A stretch of DNA of 43,017 bases, taken from positions 1 to 43,017 of the forward strand of contig JAJYXT010000020.1 of the NCBI GenBank assembly GCA_021801645.1, read 5' to 3'. The notes below the pieces were generated by a model. The model did no database searches. It was given only the letters and a program-made list of their open reading frames with translations, and was not told the origin of the DNA. This document shows positions 32,573 to 42,981 of this stretch, piece after piece (the stretch's first letter is position 1; each line of letters begins with the position of its first letter). This DNA is from a bacterium. GTDB taxonomy: Bacteria; Chloroflexota; Dormibacteria; Aeolococcales; Bog-877. A program made the position numbers and the translations under genes.

Positions 32573-34459
32573 GTGAGTCCTTCGGTGGCGGCGGTTCTCG
32601 GCCTGGTGGCGATGGCTCTGATCAGCATCCTGGCCGGCCTCTTCGCCCGCCGTTACAGCCGCACCACCTCGGACTTCATGGTGGCGGCCCGGGCGGTGCC
32701 ACCGCGGATCAACGCCGCCGCCATCAGCGGCGAGTACCTGAGCGCCGCCTCCTTCCTCGGGGTGGCCGGCCTGGTGATGCAGTTCGGGTACGACGTGCTC
32801 TGGTATCCGGTGGGCTACGCAGCCGGGTACCTTCTGCTCCTGCTGTTCGTGGCCGGGCCGCTGCGGCGTTTCGGGGCCTACACCATCCCGGACTTCGCCG
32901 AGGGGCGTTTCGACAGCCCCCGCTTCCGCCGCTTGGCGGTGGTCCTGGTCCTGGTGATCGGCTTCTTCTATGCCCTTCCCCAGATGAAGGCCGCGGGTCT
33001 CACCGTGGAGACCGCTTCCGGACTCCCCTACTGGGTGGGCGTGGTGGCGGTGGCGGTGGTGGTGGTGACCGCCGTGACCGGGGGGGGGATGCGCGGCATC
33101 ACGCTGGTCCAGAGCCTCCAGTTCGCGGCCAAGATCTTCGCCATCTCCCTCCCCGCCTTCCTCCTCCTCCTCCACTTCGGCGGGCCGGGCACCCCGTTCG
33201 CCACGGCCCGCGGCCAGCTGGTTCGGCTGCCGGCCAGCACCACCTACCGGGTGACCAGGGGGGAGCTCTGGCAGCTACCCCGCGCCACCTCCCTGGACGT
33301 GGAGGGCGAGGCGCTGGTGCTCTGGAGCCGGGAGGACCCGGTCAGGGCTCCCGGGGCGGTCACCGCCGAGGTCGGGGACACCCCGGCACCCTCCTCGCCG
33401 GTGCGGGGATCGAGACACCTCCTGCTGTTCGGACAGCAACGGATTCCGGCCGGAACCCTGGTCTGGGGTGGCAACGCCACAGTGCTGTTGCCCAACGGTC
33501 AGCCGGCACCATTCGGGAGCGCCACCCCGGCGGCCACCAACAACAGCTGGTCGGCTCCCTTCGGGCCCCTGGCCGGTGGCAGCGGCCATCCGCTGCTCTT
33601 CACCTACTCGCTGATCCTGGCCATCGTCCTGGGTACGATCGGCCTGCCCCACATCCTGGTGCGCTTCTACACCAATCCCGACGCCCGGGCGGCGCGGCGC
33701 ACCGCCCTGCTGGTCCTGGTTCTGCTGGGCGCCTTCTACATCTGGCCCCCGGTGTTCGGCGCTCTGGGGCGGGCACTGGACCCCTCCCTGTACGGCAACA
33801 ACCTCACGGACGCGGTGGTCCTGGTCCTGCCCTCGCTGCTGGGAGGATGGCTCGGCCAGCTGCTGCTGGCGGTGGTGGCGGCGGGGGCCTTCGCGGCCTT
33901 CACCTCCACCCTGAGCGGACTGCTGGTCTCGCTCGCCGGTGCCCTGGGCCACGACGTGTACGGGAGGTGGCTTCGTCCCGCCGCCAGCCCCCACCGGCGC
34001 CGGGTCGCCTTCCAGCTGGCGGCGGTGGGGGCGGGGGGCGTGGCCGCGGCGCTGGGCCTGATGGTCAGCCAGTTCGACATCAGCGTCCTGGTGGGCTGGG
34101 CGTTCGCGATCGCCGCCAGCTCCTTCTTCCCGCTGCTGGTGCTGGGCATCTGGTGGCCGCGGCTGACCACCAGGGCCGCCGCCCTGGGGGTGGCGCTGGG
34201 TGGCGGCACCGCCACGCTGGCCATCGTGACCACGATGGTGGCCACTCTCAGCCCCCAGGTGGAGGACTTCTTGGCCCGGTCCTCGGGGCTGGCCGTGATC
34301 CTGGCTCAGCCGGCGATTGTCACCGTGCCGCTGGCCTTCACCACCATGGTCCTGGGCTCCCTCCTGCGCCCCGGTCCGCCAGCGGGGGTGGCCGCCAAGC
34401 TGGTCCAGCTCCATGCCCCCGAGCTCCTGGGGCTCCGCTCGGACTACATCCCGGAGTGA
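32573..34459 (+). CDS. Sodium:solute symporter, ActP/MctP-type (acetate or monocarboxylate)
   Basis: A 628-residue membrane transporter with about 13 helices. Family marks include SDFMVAARAVPPRINAAAISGEYLSAASFLG (landmarks: the unwound SGEYLSAASF), YTIPDFAEGRF, LPQMKAAGLTVE and IGLPHILVRFYTNPDARAARR. These match the ActP/MctP branch of the SSS family, which takes up acetate or related monocarboxylates with sodium. E. coli ActP is about 550 residues. The extra length here is a hydrophilic insert at about residues 205-335 between two helices. The GTG start is nine bases after DUF485. It ends one base before the stop of the convergent dehydrogenase gene. Confidence 0.92.
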   Translation: MSPSVAAVLGLVAMALISILAGLFARRYSRTTSDFMVAARAVPPRINAAAISGEYLSAASFLGVAGLVMQFGYDVLWYPVGYAAGYLLLLLFVAGPLRRFGAYTIPDFAEGRFDSPRFRRLAVVLVLVIGFFYALPQMKAAGLTVETASGLPYWVGVVAVAVVVVTAVTGGGMRGITLVQSLQFAAKIFAISLPAFLLLLHFGGPGTPFATARGQLVRLPASTTYRVTRGELWQLPRATSLDVEGEALVLWSREDPVRAPGAVTAEVGDTPAPSSPVRGSRHLLLFGQQRIPAGTLVWGGNATVLLPNGQPAPFGSATPAATNNSWSAPFGPLAGGSGHPLLFTYSLILAIVLGTIGLPHILVRFYTNPDARAARRTALLVLVLLGAFYIWPPVFGALGRALDPSLYGNNLTDAVVLVLPSLLGGWLGQLLLAVVAAGAFAAFTSTLSGLLVSLAGALGHDVYGRWLRPAASPHRRRVAFQLAAVGAGGVAAALGLMVSQFDISVLVGWAFAIAASSFFPLLVLGIWWPRLTTRAAALGVALGGGTATLAIVTTMVATLSPQVEDFLARSSGLAVILAQPAIVTVPLAFTTMVLGSLLRPGPPAGVAAKLVQLHAPELLGLRSDYIPE

Positions 34460-34460
34460 G

Positions 34461-35447
34461 TCAATAGCCCTGGGCGAGATCGGCGACGTTCGCCAAGGGC
34501 AGCCCTTGGCGAAAGCGCTTGAGCTGATTCAGGAAGAGTTCGGTGCTTCGCCGGGCGAAGTGGGGAGAGCTCCAGCTCACGTGGGGGCTGAGGTGGACGC
34601 CGGGGGCGGTCCAAAGGGGGGACGAGTCCGGCAGTGGCTCCTCTTCGAAGGCGTCCAGGTAGGCGGCGGCCAGCGGCCCGCCTGTGAGCGCCCGGAGCAG
34701 CGCCGGCTCGTCCACGAGGCCGCCCCGGGCGATGTTGACCAGAGCGGAACCCTCGGCCATGAGCCGCAGCTCTCCGTCCCCGATCATCCTCCGGCTGCTG
34801 CCGGTCAGCGGGGCCGCCAGCACCAGGGCGTCAGCCCCGCGGCAGGCCTCTCGGAGCCCCTCCGGCCCTATGACCGGCAACCCGTGGGGCCCACCTCCCA
34901 ACTCGGGGCGGCGGCGCACGGCGACCACCTGCGCCCTCAGGGCGAGGGCTCTCCGAGCCACCTCGTTGCCGATCGCGCCCAGGCCGACCAGCACCACCCT
35001 CAGATCCCCCAGCTCCCTCAGAGGAACCGCCTCGAAGCGGCGCTGACGCTGGAGCTCATCCAGGTCGGCCAGCCGCTTGCAGTGGTGCAGGAGGCAGGCC
35101 AGCACGAACTCGGCGATGGGAACCGCCACCACCCCGGCGGAGGTCGTGAGAGTGACCCCGGGGTAGCCCTCCAGAAGAGGGCGCAGGTGGTCGATCCCCG
35201 CACTCACGGTGTGCACCCAGCGCACCTCGGGGTGTGCCCTGAGACCCGCCTCGAGGGGGTCCCCTGTTGCTCCCTCGAGGCGCCCCCCAAAGAGCCGCCA
35301 GATGCAGTCGAAGCGTCCCTCCCCCACCCCGGCCCCGGGGCCGACCAGCTCCAGGCCCCCGTTCAGCCCGGCCAGCACCCCCGGATCCGGGATGGGGCTG
35401 CGCCCGACCACCAGGCACCGCAGCTCAGGGCTCACGGGCTGCCCCAT
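34461..35447 (-). CDS. D-isomer-specific 2-hydroxyacid dehydrogenase
   Basis: A 328-residue NAD(P)-dependent dehydrogenase. The Rossmann motif is VGLGAIGNEVARRA. Catalytic residues are visible: Arg in LVNIARGGLVDE, Glu in DAFEEEPLP and His in LSPHVSW. The regulatory lid of serine-biosynthesis enzymes (ACT domain) is absent. It should interconvert a 2-keto acid and a D-2-hydroxy acid; glyoxylate, hydroxypyruvate or phenylpyruvate-like acids are possible. The N-terminal 45 residues are less typical. It is monocistronic and divergent from the sulfurtransferase, with 85 bases between. Confidence 0.9.
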   Translation of the reverse strand: MGQPVSPELRCLVVGRSPIPDPGVLAGLNGGLELVGPGAGVGEGRFDCIWRLFGGRLEGATGDPLEAGLRAHPEVRWVHTVSAGIDHLRPLLEGYPGVTLTTSAGVVAVPIAEFVLACLLHHCKRLADLDELQRQRRFEAVPLRELGDLRVVLVGLGAIGNEVARRALALRAQVVAVRRRPELGGGPHGLPVIGPEGLREACRGADALVLAAPLTGSSRRMIGDGELRLMAEGSALVNIARGGLVDEPALLRALTGGPLAAAYLDAFEEEPLPDSSPLWTAPGVHLSPHVSWSSPHFARRSTELFLNQLKRFRQGLPLANVADLAQGY

Positions 35448-35520
35448 TCAGGCGGTTGTGCCCGCGGGGGGGACGGTCGCGCCCCCTCCGGCTGAATCCT
35501 TGCGTGCGGCCCACTTCCGG

Positions 35521-35526
35521 CATTAT
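35521..35526 (+). promoter_or_regulatory. -10 element for a leaderless sulfurtransferase mRNA
   Basis: CATTAT lies six bases before the ATG at 35533. No Shine-Dalgarno sequence is present. A TTGCGT about 15 bases upstream is a weak -35 candidate. Confidence 0.5.
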
Positions 35527-35532
35527 GTCGCC

Positions 35533-36369
35533 ATGCCCGACTGGCCCCAGCCCCTGGTGCAGCCGGACCACCTGATCGGGCAGCTGGGCGCGCCGGATCT
35601 GGTGGTGCTGGACGTGCGCTGGTCGCTGGAGCGGGGTGCCGAACGCGAGGCCTATCTCGCCGGCCACGTCCCGGGGGCGGAGTTCGTGGATCTTGACCTG
35701 GAGCTCGCCGGACCGGCGGGCCCGCGCGGCCGCCACCCCCTTCCCCCGGTGGAGAGCTTTGTTGCCAGCATGCGCCGCCACGGGGTCAGCACCGGAAGCC
35801 AGGTGGTGGTGTACGACGAGGTCACCGGGGCGGCGGCCCGGGCCTGGTGGATGCTCCGGGCCGCCGGCCACCGCCGGGTGGCGGTCCTGGACGGCGGCCT
35901 CCAGGCCTATCTGGAGGCAGGGGGGAGGCTCACGGGTGAGCGGCCCGCCCCACGGTCCGGCGACTTCCAGGCTGAGGGGTTCGAGGGCTGGGTGGAGGCG
36001 GATGGCCTCGAGACCTGCCGGGATCGGGGCAGCGTCGTGGTGGACGCACGAGCGAGGGCGCGCTACCAGGGACAGCCCAACCCGCTGGACCCCCGGCCCG
36101 GGCACCTCCCGGGCGCGGTCAGCCTGCCCTGGACCGACCTCTTCGACCGGGGTCGCCTCCGCCCTGCGGCCGAGCTGCGGCACCTGCTCGGGGACGCGGG
36201 TCCGGAGGACCGTCCGGTCGTGGTCTACTGCGGGTCCGGGGTCACCTCCTGCGCGGTGCTCCTCGCCCTCGAGGTGGCCGGAGGCCGTCCGGGACAGCTC
36301 TATCCGGGCTCCTGGAGCGAGTGGGCGGCGGACCCGGGCCGGCCGGTGCGGAACCCGATGGACGGCTGA
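35533..36369 (+). CDS. Sulfurtransferase, mercaptopyruvate/thiosulfate type
   Basis: A 278-residue protein of two rhodanese domains. The first (about 5-125) is inactive-type, with the conserved AGHVPGAEFVDLDLEL and DGGLQAYLEAGG. The second carries the active-site loop CGSGVTS with C233. CG[S/T]GVT is the loop of 3-mercaptopyruvate sulfurtransferases, whereas thiosulfate-preferring enzymes more often have CRKGVT, so the first substrate is favoured. It moves sulfane sulfur to thiols or cyanide. The ATG at 35533 is chosen because the match to the family starts ten residues later; the open frame upstream to 35209 overlaps the dehydrogenase gene and is not coding. Confidence 0.92.
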   Translation: MPDWPQPLVQPDHLIGQLGAPDLVVLDVRWSLERGAEREAYLAGHVPGAEFVDLDLELAGPAGPRGRHPLPPVESFVASMRRHGVSTGSQVVVYDEVTGAAARAWWMLRAAGHRRVAVLDGGLQAYLEAGGRLTGERPAPRSGDFQAEGFEGWVEADGLETCRDRGSVVVDARARARYQGQPNPLDPRPGHLPGAVSLPWTDLFDRGRLRPAAELRHLLGDAGPEDRPVVVYCGSGVTSCAVLLALEVAGGRPGQLYPGSWSEWAADPGRPVRNPMDG

Positions 36370-36375
36370 GCCGCC

Positions 36376-37125
36376 CTATTCTCTCCGCACCACCTTGTGG
36401 CTCGCGGCCTGTTGGACCGGACGCATCACGATCTGATCGAGATCGACGTGCGGAGGGCGGGTGGCGGCGAAGGCCACCACGTCCGCGACATCGGCCGCCG
36501 TGAGGGCCTCGACACCTCGATACACCTGAGCGGCGCGCCCGGAGTCACCCCGGAAGCGGTTCACAGAGAAGTCCGTCTCCACCATCCCCGGGCAGACCTC
36601 GGTGACCCGGATGGGGCGCCCCGCCAGCTCCAGTCGGAGGGTCCGGGAGATCGCGTGGACGGCGTGCTTGGCGGCGGTGTAGCCGGCGCCGCCCTCGTAC
36701 ACCTCGAAGGCTGCGGTGGAGGAGATGTTCACCACGATGCCTCGGCCGGAACGCTCCAGGGCGGGGATGAGCTGCCGGGTCATCGCCACCAGCCCCAGGA
36801 CGTTGACCTCCCACATCCAACGCCAGTCCTCGAGCGGGGCGGCCTCGACCGGGTCCAGCCCGCGGGCGCCGCCGGCGTTGTTGACCAGAACCGCCAGCTG
36901 CTCCACCCCCTCGCAGAATTGCGCGACACTCGCCTGATCGGCCACGTCCAGGTGCCGCCAGCGGACGCCCAGCTCGGCTGCCAGCGGCTCCAGGAGTTCA
37001 TCGCGGCGCGCTCCCAGGAGCAGGTCGAATCCCTCCCGATGGAGCCGGCGCGCGACCGCCTCGCCGATCCCCGAGCTGGCCCCGGTGACCACCGCCAGCG
37101 GCCGGCCCTGCTTCCCGTTCACCAT
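36376..37125 (-). CDS. Short-chain dehydrogenase/reductase
   Basis: A 249-residue classical SDR. The cofactor motif is TGASSGIGEAVA, with NNAG at about 87. The catalytic Ser is in NISSTAAFE and the Tyr-x-x-x-Lys in YTAAKHAV. The loop ARRDE after strand 2 with its two arginines suggests NADP(H). It resembles the YdfG-like group that acts on small 3-hydroxy acids or unspecific carbonyls; the substrate is unknown. GGAGG lies eight bases before the ATG. The stop of the DUF255 gene is three bases upstream, so the two form an operon. Confidence 0.92.
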   Translation of the reverse strand: MVNGKQGRPLAVVTGASSGIGEAVARRLHREGFDLLLGARRDELLEPLAAELGVRWRHLDVADQASVAQFCEGVEQLAVLVNNAGGARGLDPVEAAPLEDWRWMWEVNVLGLVAMTRQLIPALERSGRGIVVNISSTAAFEVYEGGAGYTAAKHAVHAISRTLRLELAGRPIRVTEVCPGMVETDFSVNRFRGDSGRAAQVYRGVEALTAADVADVVAFAATRPPHVDLDQIVMRPVQQAASHKVVRRE

Positions 37126-37128
37126 CCG

Positions 37129-39138
<2,010 letters not shown>

Positions 39139-39395
39139 CGGTCGCCCGGGGAGCGCTCGCGGCGACCTGGAGCCACAGTCTCCGCGGATGGGGACGCGTC
39201 AAGGCGGCTCCCTGCCTCCCGGCCCAGAGTCCAGGTCCCGCGCATCTTCGCCCTCGGTCTACGGTTGATGTGCCGCCAACAGTAGCGCCGGTCGGGGGAT
39301 GCGCTGATCTCTCCAGAAGGGGACCGGGTCACCCTAGGCCCTGCAGGCTCCGTGCCCTAAGTCGCCCCCGACGCCGTCGAGATGGGGCCTGATGC

Positions 39396-39401
39396 GACAA
39401 T
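39396..39401 (+). promoter_or_regulatory. -10 element for a leaderless acyltransferase mRNA
   Basis: GACAAT lies six bases before the GTG at 39408, with no Shine-Dalgarno sequence between. No -35 box is visible. It would drive the four-gene lipid operon. The 269-base gap behind it (39139-39407) shows no gene. Confidence 0.45.
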
Positions 39402-39407
39402 CCAAGG

Positions 39408-40295
39408 GTGCCCGAGGCGGAACGGCCCTTGCCCCACGCCGCCCTGCGAGCCGGCCTGAATGTCACAGCCGGTCTCCTGCACCTCCTGGGGGACCACAGA
39501 TACCGGCTTGCGGACGCCATGGCCAACCTTGCCTTCGCCCTCCAGCCCCGAAGGAGAGCCATCACCGCCTCCAACTTCCAGAAGGTCGTTCCGGGGCTGA
39601 ACCGGCGCGGCGCGCGCCGGCTGGCCGCCCGCAGCTATCGGGAGTACGCCAGAACCGCGCTGGACTTCGTCTACGTCCACCGACTGTCGCGCCCACGCCT
39701 CCTGTCGACCTTCACGGCGTTCGGAGCGGAGAGGCTTCTGGACCTCCGGCTCCGCGGAAAGGGAGCGGTGCTGGTTCTGTTCCACCTGGGAACCTGGGAC
39801 GCCGGCGGGGCCTACGCCACCGCGATCGGCCTGCCCCTCACCGTGGTGATGGCGGACGAGGGCTCAGCAGCCATCCGCGACCTGGTGGTGTGGGCGCGCT
39901 CCGAGATGGGGATGCACACCGTGCTGGCGTCCCACTCTCCCCGGGCCGTCCTGGCGGCGTTGCGCCGGGGAGAGGTGGTGGCGCTGGTAGCCGACATCCC
40001 GGGTGACACCCCCTCCATGGACGTGGAGTTCCTCGGCCATCTGACGAAGATCTCCGACCTCCCCTATCGGCTGGCGCAGCACACCGGTTGCCCCCTCATC
40101 CCGGTGGTGGCGGTGCGCAGCCCGGCGGGCGGCTACTTCATCGAGGTGCACGATCCCACGCTCGTGGCGCCAGGGGCCGATCCCCAGAGGGCACTCCGCC
40201 CGGTGCTCGGGGCCTTCGAGCGCGCCGTGCTCCGCTGGCCGGAGCAGTGGTATCCCTTCGAGAGAGGGCGTCTGCGTGAGCTCGGACCAGCCTGA
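39408..40295 (+). CDS. LpxL/PatA-like lipid A/phosphatidylinositol-mannoside-type acyltransferase
   Basis: A 295-residue protein of the LpxL/HtrB/PatA superfamily. The catalytic H-x4-D motif is in LFHLGTWDAGG (about residues 125-135), and VALVADIPGD with the later PYRLAQHTGCPLIPV completes the acyl-acceptor region. In Actinomycetota the family member PatA puts palmitate on phosphatidylinositol mannosides; in Gram-negative bacteria it acylates lipid A. With a GT4 glycosyltransferase directly downstream, a glycolipid acceptor at the inner face of the membrane is likely. The stop lies inside the next gene (20-base overlap). Confidence 0.85.
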   Translation: MPEAERPLPHAALRAGLNVTAGLLHLLGDHRYRLADAMANLAFALQPRRRAITASNFQKVVPGLNRRGARRLAARSYREYARTALDFVYVHRLSRPRLLSTFTAFGAERLLDLRLRGKGAVLVLFHLGTWDAGGAYATAIGLPLTVVMADEGSAAIRDLVVWARSEMGMHTVLASHSPRAVLAALRRGEVVALVADIPGDTPSMDVEFLGHLTKISDLPYRLAQHTGCPLIPVVAVRSPAGGYFIEVHDPTLVAPGADPQRALRPVLGAFERAVLRWPEQWYPFERGRLRELGPA

Positions 40296-41439
40296 GGGCG
40301 GGCTGCGGGTGGCCCTCCTCGGGCATGCCGGAGGGCGTCGGGCGGACGGCCTCAGCAGCTACAGCGAGCAGGTGGCGCAGGGGTTGCAGCGCCGGGGCTG
40401 CACCGTCTACCTGCACCACGCCGCCGAGGATGGCCTGCTGGTGCCGGTGGAACCGTCCATGGCCACCTCTTGGCCCACCCTGCGTTTCAAGACGGTCACC
40501 ATCCCCGGTCCGGGATTCCGCCGCCGGATGGAGGCGGCCATCGCCCTCCAGCGGCCTCAGGTCACCCATTGCTCATTGAGCTTCACCCTCGCTGACGGCT
40601 GGGCGGGGGGACTGGCCCGCCGGCACGGGTCCGCCACCGTGGCCACCTTCCATCTTCCCTTCGCTGCCGAGGGCACCGCCCGGGGCTGGGTGATGCGCCA
40701 GTTGCACCGCTTCTGGCTCGCCCGGCTTGGCGCCTACCAGCGGCTGGTGGTGTTCACCGAGGGCCACCGGGAGCGGCTGCTGCGGCTGGGGGCCGGGCCC
40801 GAGCGGGTCGTGGTCGTGCCCAACGCCGTGGATGTGGACCTCTTCCGACCTCCCCGGGGAGATCGTCGGCTCCGGTCGCCGGGCGAGCTGGTGGTCGGCT
40901 ACCTGGGCCGTCTGGATCCGGAGAAGGGGATAGGTGCGCTGCTGGAGGGTTTCGCCGCCGCCCCGCTGGCGCGGGGAGCCCGGTTGGTGATCGCCGGATC
41001 CGGCACCCTATCGCCCCTAGTTCGGCGCGCCGCGGCCATCGACCCCCGGGTCAGCTATCGGGGCCAGCTGGTGGGCGCCGACGCCCGAGTAGCCTTCTGG
41101 CAGGAGGTCGATGTCTTCTGCCTTCCCTCCACCGCGGAGGGACTGTCCATCTCGTTGCTGGAGGCAATGGCCAGCGGCTGCGCCGTGCTGGCCACTCCGG
41201 AGGGCGGGCTGGGGGTGGCGGCCGAGGGGGGCCTGGCGATCGACCCCAGTCGCCTGGCAGCCTCGCTGGGGGAGCGGCTGGGCCAGCTGGCATCCGACCC
41301 GAGCCTGGCCGCCGCCCTGGGGGCAGCGGCCCGCCAGCAGGCTCTCCAGCATCACGGCATGGAACCGATGATCGAGCGCCTTCTGGCAATCTATCGAGAT
41401 TGCATGAGGGAGCTGGAAACGCCACCGGGGAGCGAGTGA
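40276..41439 (+). CDS. GT4 (GT-B) glycosyltransferase, PimA/PimB-like
   Basis: A 387-residue GT-B enzyme. The N-terminal Rossmann half starts RVALLGHAGGRRADGLSSY. The C-terminal half has VVVPNAVDVDLFRP, then GYLGRLDPEKGIGALLEGF and the donor motif E-x7-E in STAEGLSISLLEAMASG. It transfers a sugar from a nucleotide donor (often GDP-mannose or UDP-sugar) to a lipid or glycan acceptor. The GTG start overlaps the acyltransferase end by 20 bases, which implies tight coupling. Together they resemble the PatA-PimA pairing of mannosylated phospholipid synthesis, but the other genes of that pathway are not in the window. Confidence 0.88.
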   Translation: MSSDQPEGGLRVALLGHAGGRRADGLSSYSEQVAQGLQRRGCTVYLHHAAEDGLLVPVEPSMATSWPTLRFKTVTIPGPGFRRRMEAAIALQRPQVTHCSLSFTLADGWAGGLARRHGSATVATFHLPFAAEGTARGWVMRQLHRFWLARLGAYQRLVVFTEGHRERLLRLGAGPERVVVVPNAVDVDLFRPPRGDRRLRSPGELVVGYLGRLDPEKGIGALLEGFAAAPLARGARLVIAGSGTLSPLVRRAAAIDPRVSYRGQLVGADARVAFWQEVDVFCLPSTAEGLSISLLEAMASGCAVLATPEGGLGVAAEGGLAIDPSRLAASLGERLGQLASDPSLAAALGAAARQQALQHHGMEPMIERLLAIYRDCMRELETPPGSE

Positions 41440-42317
41440 CCGCCGGGAGGACCTCGAGGACGGCTCTGGTGGTGGATAGTGGCGCCTGCCTGCCCCCGGA
41501 GCTGGCGGGGGCCCCTCAGGTGACGGTCGTGCCCATGTCCATCGAGGTGGACGGGCGCAGCCTCCGCGACGGTGTGGACATCTCCAGCGAGGAGCTGTAC
41601 TCCATGCTGCGGGCGGCGGGCCCCCTTCCCACCAGCAGCTCCCCGAGCCCCGGCGAATACCTCAGGGCCTTCCGGGAGGCGGGAGCGGACAGCGTGCTCT
41701 GCCTCACCATCCCGGGAGGCTTCTCGACCATGGAGCGCTCGGCCCGGGTGGCCGCGGAGATGCTGCGCGAGGAGCGGCCGGGGAAGCGGGTGGAGGTGAT
41801 GGACACCGGCACCGCCGCCGCCGGGTTCACCCTGGTCGCCGAGGCGGCCGCCGCCGCCTGCGCGGCCGGCCTGGAGCTGGAGCAGGTGGTGGCTCACGTG
41901 GCCCGCCTGGCGGCCTCGACCCGGGTCATCGCGGCACTGGAGACGATGCGCTTCCTGGTGCGCTCCGGCAGGGTGCCGGCGCTGGCGGGCAGGGGGAGTG
42001 ACCTTCTGCGCGTGCGCCCGGTCTTCGCCTTCGTCGGCGGTGATGTCCGCCGGCTGGGACTGGTGCAGGGAACGCGGCGAGCCCTGCGGACGGTGGTCGA
42101 CTCGCTGTATGAGCAGATGCCGCGGGACGCGCCGCTGCGGCTGGCCGCCTTCTGCGGGGACGCCGCCTCCACCATGGAGCCGCTGGTGGAGGCTCTCCGC
42201 GGGCGGTTCGGGGTGGATGGGGTGGAGCAGCTGAGCCTCACCCCCGTTATCGCCCTCCACACCGGCCCCGGCCTCTTCGGGGCCGCGGCCATCCGCGACC
42301 TGCCGCTGCCGGGATGA
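41436..42317 (+). CDS. DegV-family fatty-acid-binding protein
   Basis: A 293-residue protein with the DegV fold. TALVVDSGACLPPEL opens it, the lipid-contact motif PTSSSPSPGEYLRAF follows (about residue 65), then ETMRFLVRSGRVP and a C-terminal domain ending HTGPGLFGAAA. DegV/FakB proteins hold a fatty acid so that a FakA kinase can phosphorylate it; no FakA is in the window. The GTG at 41436 overlaps the glycosyltransferase stop (GTGA) and has GGGGAG just upstream. The frame is open twelve codons earlier, to 41400, but those residues overlap the previous gene without support. Its place in a lipid operon fits fatty-acid supply. Confidence 0.9.
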   Translation: MTAGRTSRTALVVDSGACLPPELAGAPQVTVVPMSIEVDGRSLRDGVDISSEELYSMLRAAGPLPTSSSPSPGEYLRAFREAGADSVLCLTIPGGFSTMERSARVAAEMLREERPGKRVEVMDTGTAAAGFTLVAEAAAAACAAGLELEQVVAHVARLAASTRVIAALETMRFLVRSGRVPALAGRGSDLLRVRPVFAFVGGDVRRLGLVQGTRRALRTVVDSLYEQMPRDAPLRLAAFCGDAASTMEPLVEALRGRFGVDGVEQLSLTPVIALHTGPGLFGAAAIRDLPLPG

Positions 42318-42979
42318 CCGGCCCACTGAGCACTCCGACCGGGATCGCTGCCCTGTTCTGTGGTGCCTACATCCTCGGAGGGGTGCCGGTGGGATGGCTG
42401 GTGGGACGTGCGGCCGGGGTGGACCTCCGCCAGGTGGGCACCGGCAAGATCGGCACCAGCAACCTCTACCGGACGGTGGGGCTGGGGCCGGCTGCCGTGG
42501 TGGGGCCACTCCAGTTCGCGCAGGGACTCTCGCCGGTGCTGGCTGCCGACCTCCTGCGCGGCCCTAGCTGGGTCGCGGCCGGCGCCGGTCTGGCGGCGGT
42601 GATCGGCAACGGTTGGCCGTTCTACTTCCGCTACAACGGCGGCCGGGGGGTGGCCACCGCCACCGGGGCCATCGCCCTCTGGTCCTGGATCGGGCTGGTG
42701 TGCCTGCTCGCCGTGCTGGCGGTGGGCGGGGGGATGCGGCGGAGTGGGCTCGGTGTGCTCATGGGCTACCTCAGCCTGCCGGTGGTGCTGGCGGCCAGCC
42801 GCGACCCGCGGGCCTACCCGATCACGGCCGTCGGGGTGCTGCTGTGCCTGCTCCTCCGCCGCTTCGAGGGCTACCGTCTCTGGCCGCCGAGCCGGCGCGA
42901 TCCCCAGGACGACTGGAAGCGCCGGCTGGTCGACGACTGGCGCCCCGGCCCCCAACCTGAACAGGGCCTAAACTCGTAA
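42314..42979 (+). CDS. Divergent PlsY-like glycerol-3-phosphate acyltransferase family protein
   Basis: A 221-residue membrane protein with about six helices. The glycine-rich first motif is GTGKIGTSNLYRTVG (usual PlsY: GSGNxGATN). The second is GNGWPFYFRYNGGRGVAT (usual GHxxPxFxxFKGGKGVAT). In both, key positions differ: Asn for the His in G-H, Asn for Lys and Arg for Lys in the GGKG stretch. No His-containing third motif (as in NIxRL) is evident. The fold is that of PlsY, which makes lysophosphatidate from acyl-phosphate and glycerol-3-phosphate, but activity is uncertain. ATGA overlap with DegV makes it the last gene of the operon. The cytosolic tail is charged. Confidence 0.75.
   Translation: MTGPLSTPTGIAALFCGAYILGGVPVGWLVGRAAGVDLRQVGTGKIGTSNLYRTVGLGPAAVVGPLQFAQGLSPVLAADLLRGPSWVAAGAGLAAVIGNGWPFYFRYNGGRGVATATGAIALWSWIGLVCLLAVLAVGGGMRRSGLGVLMGYLSLPVVLAASRDPRAYPITAVGVLLCLLLRRFEGYRLWPPSRRDPQDDWKRRLVDDWRPGPQPEQGLNS
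42969..42974 (+). promoter_or_regulatory. -10 element for a leaderless fumarase-like mRNA
   Basis: TAAACT lies seven bases before the GTG at 42982 and overlaps the last codons of the PlsY-like gene. No Shine-Dalgarno sequence intervenes. Confidence 0.5.
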
Positions 42980-42981
42980 CC

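Noticed and set aside
32410-34467. 685-codon open frame overlapping the symporter in another frame
   Set aside because: Very Gly/Arg/Pro-rich, with no hydrophobic helices or known motifs. The overlapping frame is a convincing sodium:solute symporter.
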